Translations under genes and position numbers: made by a program | Notes under the pieces: model-generated | Told to the model about the DNA's origin: nothing | Databases searched by the model: none | The model's input: only the letters and a program-made list of their open reading frames with translations | Shown: positions 1-4,592 of the stretch, piece after piece | How the letters are laid out: each line of letters begins with the position of its first letter | Numbering within the stretch: position 1 is the stretch's first letter | DNA from: Acidimicrobiia bacterium | GTDB lineage: Bacteria; Actinomycetota; Acidimicrobiia; Acidimicrobiales; Ilumatobacteraceae | Assembly: GCA_030425785.1 (NCBI GenBank) | Contig: JAUHYJ010000246.1 | Location: 1 to 6,003 of the forward strand | DNA: 6,003 nt | Direction: 5' to 3'

Positions 1-154
1 CCCAAGGTGCCTCCCTCGTCACGACGACAACACGGTGACACTCGACGAGGAATGCGGCCGGATCCGTCCGGCAAACCGGCGTTCGGCCGCTCGCGATGCG
101 TCAGGAACCAGACGACGACCACGCAGACGACGACATCCGAGGCGACATGACGAC

Positions 155-160
155 GAGGGG
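155..160 (+). promoter_or_regulatory. Candidate ribosome binding site for metX
   Basis: GAGGGG lies three bases before the ATG at 164. The spacing is shorter than ideal, but it is the only purine-rich Shine-Dalgarno-like run near the start. It supports 164 over the in-frame GTG at 35, which would add 43 mostly Arg/Asp residues unlike any MetX N-terminus. Confidence 0.5.
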
Positions 161-163
161 ACG

Positions 164-1342
164 ATGACCAGCGAGCCGCATCCCGCGACCGGTGCCTGGC
201 GCGCCGGTGACCCGCCCGGCGACCGCCGGTTCTTCTCGTTCGCCACCGATCACCCCTTCGCCGTCGAGGACGGCAGCGTCCTGCGCGACGTCACCGTCGC
301 GTACGAGACCTGGGGCACCCTGAACGACGACGCCAGCAATGCGGTGCTGATCTGTCATGCCTGGACCGGCGATTCGCACGCCAGCGGGCGCGCCAAGCCG
401 GGCCATCCGACGCCGGGGTGGTGGGACGACGTCGTCGGACCCGGACGGTACATCGACACCGACCGCTGGTTCGTGGTGTGCAGCAATGTGCTCGGCGGGT
501 GCCAGGGGAGTACCGGACCGGCGTCGCCGCACCCCGACGACGGGCGTCCGTACGGGTCGCGCTTCCCGGTGCTCACCATCCGTGACATGGTGCGCGCCCA
601 GGCGAAGCTCACGGCGCACCTCGGCATCGTCCAGTGGGCCTCGGTCATCGGCGGCTCGATGGGTGGCATGCAGGTGCTCGAGTGGGCGATCACCTACCCC
701 TCACGGGTCCGTTCGATCGTGCCGATCGCGACGTGCATGCAGGCCAGCGCCCAGCAGATCGCATGGGGCACGATCGGGCGGCAGGCGATCCGGCTCGATC
801 CGGGTTGGCGTGGCGGCGACTACTACGACGCTGCGCCGGGGGAGGGGCCGGCCGAGGGGTTGGCGATCGCCCGCCAGGTCGCACAGGTCACGTTCCGCAG
901 CGACAACGCGTTCACCGAGCGCTTCGGGCGCAACCTGACCGACCGGGCGCGCGTCGGTGACACCTTCGGGTTGTGGCAGGAGTTCGAGGTCGAGCGGTAC
1001 CTGCACTACCACGGCGAGAAGCTCGTGCGTCGCTTCGACGCCAACAGCTACCTCGTGATCGCCAAGGCGATGGACCTGCACGACGTCGGACGCGGTCGCG
1101 GCGGTCTCGAAACGGCCATGCGCCGCATCACGATGCCGAACCTGACGATCGGCATCACGAGCGACATCCTCTACCCGGAGTACCAGCAGGTCCAGATGCG
1201 CTACATGCTGGGGCTCGCCGGCGCACCGAACGAGTACGTGCAGATCGATTCACCACACGGTCACGACGCGTTCCTCATCCATTTCGACCGGGTGGGTGAG
1301 CCGATCGCCGCCTTCCTCGACCGGGTCGACCGCAACGGCTGA
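164..1342 (+). CDS. metX: Homoserine O-acyltransferase (MetX, probably acetyltransferase)
   Basis: This cytoplasmic alpha/beta-hydrolase-fold enzyme acylates the hydroxyl of L-homoserine from an acyl-CoA. It is the first committed step from homoserine to methionine and feeds direct sulfhydrylation or transsulfuration. The protein is 392 residues, normal for the family. Visible motifs are AYETWGTLN (46-54), HAWTGDSH (65-72), the nucleophile elbow GGSMGG with Ser165, Asp334 in GITSDILYPEY, and His367 in GHDAF. The Asp-His spacing of 33 matches characterised MetX enzymes, so the catalytic triad is intact. The start at 164 gives a standard N-terminus. The stop TGA overlaps the next gene's ATG by one base. 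MetX homologues can use acetyl- or succinyl-CoA and I cannot separate these from sequence alone; acetyl is the family default. No metY partner is visible, though one could lie upstream of the window. Confidence 0.96.
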   Translation: MTSEPHPATGAWRAGDPPGDRRFFSFATDHPFAVEDGSVLRDVTVAYETWGTLNDDASNAVLICHAWTGDSHASGRAKPGHPTPGWWDDVVGPGRYIDTDRWFVVCSNVLGGCQGSTGPASPHPDDGRPYGSRFPVLTIRDMVRAQAKLTAHLGIVQWASVIGGSMGGMQVLEWAITYPSRVRSIVPIATCMQASAQQIAWGTIGRQAIRLDPGWRGGDYYDAAPGEGPAEGLAIARQVAQVTFRSDNAFTERFGRNLTDRARVGDTFGLWQEFEVERYLHYHGEKLVRRFDANSYLVIAKAMDLHDVGRGRGGLETAMRRITMPNLTIGITSDILYPEYQQVQMRYMLGLAGAPNEYVQIDSPHGHDAFLIHFDRVGEPIAAFLDRVDRNG

Positions 1343-2139
1343 TGCCCGAGGGCCTCGAAGCCGAGATCTACCGGCGTGCCGCGGACCGTTGCGTCGGGCG
1401 GACGATCGCCACGGTTCGGGTCGACGACCGCCAGGCCATGGCGGACGAGCTGCGTGCGGTGCTGCCGGGACGGACGATCGTGGGGACCGGTCGTCGCGGC
1501 AAGCTCGTGCTCGTCGCGCTCGCCGACGGTCCCGACGATCCCCGTGACGATCCCCGGATGCTCGGCCTGCACTTCGGCATGACCGGGCGTCTGATCGTCG
1601 ACGGCGAGGCCGCGATCGACCGGCTCGAGTACGCGAGCGGCCGCGACGACCCAGCCTGGGACCGTTTCGTCGTCGAGTTCACGGACGGCACGACCATGCG
1701 GGTGAACGACCCGCGCCGCTGGGCCGTGTTCTCGCTCGACCCGTCGCTCGATCACCTCGGCCCGGACGTCCTCGAGCTCGACGCCGACGTCCTGAGGCCG
1801 CGTCTGTCGGGTCGGCGGGCGGCGATCAAGACCGTGCTGCTCGACCAGTCCGTCGTCGCCGGCTACGGCAACATGTGCGTCGACGAGGTGCTGTTCCACG
1901 CGGGGACGTGTCCCCTGACGCCGACCGATCAGCTGACCGACGACGCCGTGGACGCCATCGCGGCCGCGACCGCCGAGCATCTCCCTGCGATGCTCGCACG
2001 CGGCGGCAGCCACGCCGGCGTGATCGACCCCGAGGTCCGAGCCGAGCTGCCGCCCTGTCCGCGCGACGGTGCACCGCTGCGCCGCGACACGGTCGGTGGT
2101 CGCACGACCGTCTGGTGCCCCGTGCATCAGCGCCGGTGA
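1342..2139 (+). CDS. Fpg/Nei-family DNA glycosylase / AP lyase
   Basis: A 265-residue base-excision repair enzyme of the formamidopyrimidine-DNA glycosylase/endonuclease VIII family, which removes oxidised bases and nicks the abasic site. The N-terminus MPEG provides the Pro2 nucleophile and Glu3. Lys54 (GRRGK) sits where the beta-hairpin lysine is expected. HFGMTGRL (77-84) is the family core motif. The helix-two-turn-helix region spans about 155-187, with Lys163 and GYGN (Asn177). The C-terminal finger contains Arg254 in VGGRTT. The finger is unusual: two of the four zinc cysteines are replaced, giving C239-x2-D242 and C259-x2-H262 at the standard spacing. MPEG at the N-terminus is more Nei-like than the MPELPE of classical Fpg, so the preferred lesion (8-oxoguanine or oxidised pyrimidine) is left open and no symbol is given. 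The ATG shares its A with the metX stop, implying translational coupling. Confidence 0.93.
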   Translation: MPEGLEAEIYRRAADRCVGRTIATVRVDDRQAMADELRAVLPGRTIVGTGRRGKLVLVALADGPDDPRDDPRMLGLHFGMTGRLIVDGEAAIDRLEYASGRDDPAWDRFVVEFTDGTTMRVNDPRRWAVFSLDPSLDHLGPDVLELDADVLRPRLSGRRAAIKTVLLDQSVVAGYGNMCVDEVLFHAGTCPLTPTDQLTDDAVDAIAAATAEHLPAMLARGGSHAGVIDPEVRAELPPCPRDGAPLRRDTVGGRTTVWCPVHQRR

Positions 2140-2214
2140 GCTGCCAGACTGAGCGCCAGGCTGAGCGATGGTGGCGATGGACGGGTTGATGCGAGGCGCA
2201 CGGCGCGCACCGGG

Positions 2215-2772
2215 GTGCCGGCGGTGCTGACGATCGCCGTCGACGTCGGCGACGCAGACAGCACGCGGACGGTGTGGGCGATCGTCGCCCTGCTGGTCGT
2301 CATGGGTCTCGCGCTGGTGATGCTGGCGTTCTGGATCCGGCGCACCACGCGACCCGACCCGGAGTTCCTGGCACCGCTCGAGCTGATGGACGACCGATCG
2401 TGGCGGCGCGGCGACGCCGTGTGGCAGCGGCGCCGCCTCGACGAGATCAGGCCGGAGGGCGCGTCCCCGCTCGCTCGCCCGGCCGCCCCGCCGCGACTCG
2501 ACGAGTCGTTCGATGCGGGGCCCGCCGCGTCCGGGTTCGACGACCTGCACGACGATGTGCACGGTCCGGACGTGGAGCGTGACGAGCACGCCGACCACGA
2601 TGCCGACGATCGCTCGAACGACGCCGTGGTCGACGACGGAGCGCGGACGCCGACCGAGACGGCGCGGCCGCCGCTCGACCAACTCCCCGAGGGTGATGTC
2701 GACGAGTCCGCGCTCCGACGCGCCCTCGAAGAGCTCGATGCCGAGCTCGAACGCGGTGGCGGCGATCGCTGA
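2215..2772 (+). CDS. Unrecognised single-pass membrane protein with acidic cytoplasmic tail
   Basis: A 185-residue protein I do not recognise. A short acidic N-terminus precedes one hydrophobic segment (about 20-41, from VWAIVALL to MLAFW), followed at once by IRRTTR. By the positive-inside rule this predicts N-out, C-in topology. The remaining ~140 residues are hydrophilic: an Arg/Trp-rich stretch (about 59-77), an Asp-rich low-complexity part rich in DD and DH, and a predicted C-terminal helix with charged heptad-like content (ALRRALEELDAELER). The GTG at 2215 is the first start codon in this frame after the glycosylase stop; the GTG at 2224 is an alternative. Neither has a clear Shine-Dalgarno. 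The frame is supported by consistently G/C-ending codons and a coherent transmembrane segment. The gap to the previous gene is 75 bp, so it may belong to the same transcript. Function unknown. Confidence 0.75.
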   Translation: MPAVLTIAVDVGDADSTRTVWAIVALLVVMGLALVMLAFWIRRTTRPDPEFLAPLELMDDRSWRRGDAVWQRRRLDEIRPEGASPLARPAAPPRLDESFDAGPAASGFDDLHDDVHGPDVERDEHADHDADDRSNDAVVDDGARTPTETARPPLDQLPEGDVDESALRRALEELDAELERGGGDR

Positions 2773-2788
2773 CGACGCACGGGCCGGG

Positions 2789-2794
2789 TAGGGT
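2789..2794 (+). promoter_or_regulatory. Putative -10 box of a leaderless promoter for the 75-residue gene
   Basis: TAGGGT fits the actinobacterial TANNNT -10 consensus and ends seven bases before the ATG at 2802. That distance would place the transcription start at or next to the start codon. No Shine-Dalgarno precedes the ATG. A possible weak -35 (CTGACG, 2769-2774) is only 14 bp upstream and overlaps the previous stop codon, so the -35 is unconvincing. Confidence 0.55.
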
Positions 2795-2801
2795 CGACGT
2801 C

Positions 2802-3029
2802 ATGGCCAATCTCGATCTCGATGCGATGCTCCAGCGCTTCCGCGATCGCGCCCACGCGGTCAAGCAGCGCCCGCTCCCACCGGTGGCGGGCGAGGAACGC
2901 CAAGCCTTCATCGCGCAGGCGAAGGTCGACTACCAGGACTTCGCGATCATCGGCGATGCCGAGGCCGAGGTGATCGACGGCGTGCTCACCTTGCGGGTCG
3001 ATCTGCGCCCCGAGGACGAGCGCAACTGA
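2802..3029 (+). CDS. Small conserved-looking hypothetical protein (75 aa)
   Basis: A 75-residue soluble protein with no signal peptide or membrane segment. Predicted layout: an amphipathic N-terminal helix (about 4-22, LDAMLQRFRDRAHAVK), a proline turn RPLPPVAG (23-30), a second helix (about 31-47) ending in DYQDFAIIGDAEAEV, and a final beta-strand DGVLTLRVDLRP (59-70). It has the compact, low-redundancy composition of a real folded protein, unlike the overlapping shadow frames. I cannot name a family or function. The start is the ATG at 2802, chosen for the first full helix and the -10 box just upstream. It ends two bases before a strong hairpin and 46 bp before tRNA-Gly. Its own promoter suggests expression independent of the upstream genes. 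Confidence 0.85.
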   Translation: MANLDLDAMLQRFRDRAHAVKQRPLPPVAGEERQAFIAQAKVDYQDFAIIGDAEAEVIDGVLTLRVDLRPEDERN

Positions 3030-3030
3030 T

Positions 3031-3052
3031 CGTGTCCGCTCCGGCGGACGCG
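3031..3052 (+). terminator. Strong UNCG-capped hairpin after the 75-residue gene (possible terminator or boundary element)
   Basis: A nine-base-pair stem (3031-3039 with 3044-3052, including one U-G pair) is closed by a UCCG tetraloop of the very stable UNCG class. It begins two bases after the stop at 3027-3029. No U-tract follows, so it is not a classical intrinsic terminator. It could stop RNA polymerase weakly, protect the 3' end, or simply overlap the -35 region of the tRNA promoter that follows. Confidence 0.5.
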
Positions 3053-3056
3053 CTGC

Positions 3057-3062
3057 TAGATT
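3057..3062 (+). promoter_or_regulatory. Putative -10 box for the tRNA-Gly gene
   Basis: TAGATT matches TANNNT and lies 13 bases before the first base of the mature tRNA, leaving a short 5' leader for RNase P to remove. The -35 position falls inside the preceding hairpin and has no good TTGACA match. Confidence 0.5.
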
Positions 3063-3075
3063 GTTGCATCGCTAC

Positions 3076-3151
3076 GCGGACGTGGCTCAGTTGGTAGAGC
3101 ATCACCTTGCCAAGGTGAGGGTCGCGGGTTCGAATCCCGTCGTCCGCTCCA
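3076..3151 (+). tRNA. tRNA-Gly (anticodon GCC)
   Basis: A complete 76-nt cloverleaf. The acceptor stem is GCGGACG (3076-3082) with CGTCCGC (3141-3147). The D-arm is GCTC/GAGC (3084-3087 region and 3097-3100). The anticodon stem is TCACC/GGTGA around loop TTGCCAA (3107-3113), giving anticodon GCC at 3109-3111. The variable loop has five bases. The T-arm is GCGGG, TTCGAAT, CCCGT. Discriminator U at 3148 and encoded CCA at 3149-3151 are both as expected for bacterial tRNA-Gly. It reads GGC and GGU codons; GGC is a very frequent glycine codon in this window. A -10 box lies upstream and a terminator hairpin begins at its last base, so it is probably transcribed alone. Confidence 0.98.
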
Positions 3152-3179
3152 CGAAACCCCTGCCCTGCAGGGGTTTCGT
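3151..3179 (+). terminator. Terminator hairpin of tRNA-Gly
   Basis: A perfect 13-bp stem, ACGAAACCCCTGC (3151-3163) with its complement (3167-3179), has a three-base loop CCT. The descending arm ends GGGGTTTCGT, so its short T-run lies within the stem, a common form of GC-rich and potentially bidirectional terminator. The first base of the stem is the A of the tRNA's CCA end. Confidence 0.85.
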
Positions 3180-3226
3180 CGCGTTCGGGGGTCGGACACC
3201 GTCTCGACACGAGGTCGATCCTCGAT

Positions 3227-3264
3227 GGCACCGGCGTGGGACGGGCGACCTGCGAGCCGGTGCC
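3227..3264. repeat. Inverted repeat, 9-nt perfect arms
   Basis: GGCACCGGC (3227-3235) and GCCGGTGCC (3256-3264) are exact reverse complements separated by 20 bases. It could be a two-half-site operator or an RNA stem-loop. Short GC-rich arms arise by chance fairly often in such DNA, so functional significance is unproven. Confidence 0.5.
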
Positions 3265-3363
3265 CCGGCATCGTCACGCCCTCCGTGCGGATATCGGTCA
3301 AGGGCCGTCGTTGGTCGGCCGATGAAGCGGCATGGATCGACCCGCCACCGTCCCGGATGCGCC

Positions 3364-3435
3364 GGCCCCGCGGGCCCGGTTGGGCGGGACGACACACCCG
3401 GGTGACACGTCGGCCCCGGCCGGGCCCGCGGGGCC
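3364..3435. repeat. Long GC-only inverted repeat, 16-nt perfect arms
   Basis: GGCCCCGCGGGCCCGG (3364-3379) is exactly reverse-complementary to 3420-3435. As RNA the stem extends inward by two G-U and three G-C pairs (3380-3384 with 3415-3419), giving about 21 pairs around a 30-base loop that itself contains ACCCGGGT. The outer arm ends 39 bases before the ATG at 3475. There is no U-tract, so it is not a typical terminator. It would form a very stable hairpin in any mRNA leader of the next gene. Confidence 0.7.
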
Positions 3436-3462
3436 ACGACCGTCACCGGCGATGACCCCACC

Positions 3463-3514
3463 GACGATTGCTCGATGGACGACGTGTCCACGGACGATCG
3501 CTCGATGGGCGACG
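3463..3514 (+). repeat. Tandem duplication of the start-codon region (30-bp period)
   Basis: Positions 3463-3484 and 3493-3514 match at 20 of 22 bases (shared core GACGATYGCTCGATGG). Each copy contains an ATG in the same frame, at 3475 and 3505. The encoded peptide repeats as TDDCSMDD / TDDRSMGD. The duplicated start leaves the true initiation codon ambiguous. Confidence 0.65.
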
Positions 3515-4461
3515 GCGAGCCGCCGGCCGACGTGCCGGACGTCGACGACGAACACATCGACCCCGCGCGGTCGGCGCCGGACGCTTCCGAACCGACGGCC
3601 GGATCCGTCGCACCGGATGCACCGACGCCGGAGGCGCCGACCGGCTCGGTCTTCGACGTCCCGGCCACGCCTGCGGCGGCGACCGCCGGCCCCGTGGTCA
3701 GTGCGCCACCCGTCATTCCGGCTCGCGCCGCCCCGGCACTCGCCGAGACGCCCGCGGCCGAACGAGTCCGCCCCACGTCGACGTCGGTGTCGACGCGCGG
3801 CCGACGTCGGCTCACGGTGCGTCCGGTGCTGGTCGGCACGGTGGTACTGGTGACCCTGGCGGCCGCGGCGTGGTGGTGGACCGGACGCTCGTCGTCACCC
3901 ACCGATGTTGCAGCCGAGTCCGTCGGCGTGGCCGCACCGATCCCGGTCGCGACCCTCGCCGATGACATCCGGGACGCGGACGCCCCCACCCCCGGCGCAG
4001 CTCCGTCCGATATCGCCGACCTCGACCTGCCCGCGCCGGTCGAGGCCGTCGACGACGAACCGGCGCCCGAGCCGATCGTCGTCCCGCCGACCGACGGCGC
4101 GACCGACGATGTGGCCGACGACGCAGCGGCGGACGATGCAGCCGGTGACGCTGCCACGCCCGTCGACGAGCCGACGGCCACGCCGGCGGTCGTCGACGCG
4201 CCCGAGCAACCGGCGCCGGAGCCCGTGGCAGGGGAGCCGTCGACCGACCCAGACGAGGAGCAGCAGGCTGCCGAACCGCCGGTACGGCAGGTGCGGTTGA
4301 CGACCACGACCGAGCCGTGCCGGTTCGGCGCCAGCTGTCTCGTCGTCGGGTTCGATCTGGTCGGCTTCGACAGCCAACCCGACACGTTCACCTGCGAGTT
4401 CGCGAGCGGCTCGCGGTTCGAGTTCGGCTTCTCGAAGCCGTCGGTGCGACGGCGTGCATGA
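3475..4461 (+). CDS. Acidic Pro/Ala-rich single-pass membrane protein, apparently frameshifted near its C-terminus
   Basis: As read, 328 residues, family not recognised. Residues 1-105 are an acidic Pro/Ala/Asp-rich region likely disordered in the cytoplasm. A basic patch TRGRRRLTVR (108-117) leads into a hydrophobic segment (about 118-136, ending AAAAWWW). This predicts N-in, C-out topology. Residues 140-270 are an extracytoplasmic low-complexity stalk rich in Asp, Ala, Pro and Glu. From about 275 the composition changes to a compact beta-like segment with Cys282, Cys289 and Cys307 and the sequence CEFASGSRFEFGF. After Phe319 the frame degrades to SKPSVRRRA and stops at 4459-4461, while the adjacent frame continues a plausible domain with a fourth cysteine. 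The intact ancestor was probably about 352 residues. No Shine-Dalgarno precedes ATG 3475; ATG 3505 is an equally placed alternative. Possibly a surface or envelope protein; function unknown. Confidence 0.75.
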   Translation: MDDVSTDDRSMGDGEPPADVPDVDDEHIDPARSAPDASEPTAGSVAPDAPTPEAPTGSVFDVPATPAAATAGPVVSAPPVIPARAAPALAETPAAERVRPTSTSVSTRGRRRLTVRPVLVGTVVLVTLAAAAWWWTGRSSSPTDVAAESVGVAAPIPVATLADDIRDADAPTPGAAPSDIADLDLPAPVEAVDDEPAPEPIVVPPTDGATDDVADDAAADDAAGDAATPVDEPTATPAVVDAPEQPAPEPVAGEPSTDPDEEQQAAEPPVRQVRLTTTTEPCRFGASCLVVGFDLVGFDSQPDTFTCEFASGSRFEFGFSKPSVRRRA

Positions 4462-4532
4462 CCGGCACCGTCGGCGACTCGATCACGATCGAGGTCGACG
4501 GGGTCCGCTCCGAGACCGCCTTCCACTACTAG
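4432..4532 (+). pseudogene. Displaced C-terminal tail of the membrane protein (-1 frame)
   Basis: In the frame one base back, the sequence reads EAVGATACMTGTVGDSI followed by TIEVDGVRSETAFHY and a TAG at 4530-4532. From the GCG at 4446 to the stop every one of the 28 sense codons ends in G or C, a strong coding signature. It supplies a cysteine (4455-4457) to pair with Cys307 upstream and ends naturally. The simplest reading is one lost base around 4432-4445. Alternatives: a separate 24-residue ORF from ATG 4458, which overlaps the upstream TGA as ATGA and could be translationally coupled, or programmed -1 frameshifting, for which I see no slippery heptamer. Confidence 0.65.
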
Positions 4533-4592
4533 CCGATCGTCGCACGGCTGTCGGGTCACGAGCCGGCGCCGTCGGCCTGCGAGCATGGCGGC

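Larger units (their letters stand above)
3180..3474. other. Non-coding interval between tRNA-Gly and the acidic membrane protein gene
   Basis: About 295 bp without a convincing gene on either strand. Open frames crossing it are shadows or antisense-tRNA reads. It holds a small CGAGG/CCTCG hairpin (3210-3224), a 9-bp inverted repeat (3227-3264) and a long GC-only inverted repeat (3364-3435). The only TA-containing promoter-like spot is GATATCGGT near 3289-3297, which does not fit TANNNT well. A promoter for the gene at 3475 is therefore not identified; if it lies near 3290 the transcript would have a long structured 5' leader. Confidence 0.6.

Noticed and set aside
35..163. N-terminal extension of metX from GTG 35
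   Set aside because: The added 43 residues are Arg/Asp-rich and unlike MetX N-termini; ATG 164 has a nearby GAGGGG and gives the usual length.
1261..2682. 473-codon minus-strand ORF
   Set aside because: It is antisense to the glycosylase and the single-pass membrane protein gene, is rich in Arg, His and Gly, and shows no domain; the sense-strand genes have clear motifs.
2986..3397. Minus-strand ORFs with RDSNPRPSPWQGDALPTE and IRTRDPHLGK peptides
   Set aside because: These are well-known spurious translations of the antisense strand of tRNA genes; the tRNA-Gly cloverleaf accounts for the sequence.
3061..3405. Plus-strand ORF starting MLHRYADVAQLVEHHLAK
   Set aside because: This is a direct translation of the tRNA-Gly gene itself, a common annotation artefact.
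3332..3853. Plus-strand ORF starting MDRPATVPDAP
   Set aside because: Beyond 3475 it overlaps the membrane protein gene in another frame and becomes Arg/Thr/Pro noise; the part before 3475 is covered by the inverted repeat.
4081..4200. Repeated GACGAC/GCCGAC tracts as a possible DNA repeat array
   Set aside because: They are irregular and in frame, explained by Asp/Ala-rich low-complexity coding rather than a tandem repeat or CRISPR.
4428..4434. Programmed -1 frameshift signal
   Set aside because: No X-XXY-YYZ heptamer is present at the break (local bases CTTCTCG), so a mutation or base-call error is more likely than recoding.
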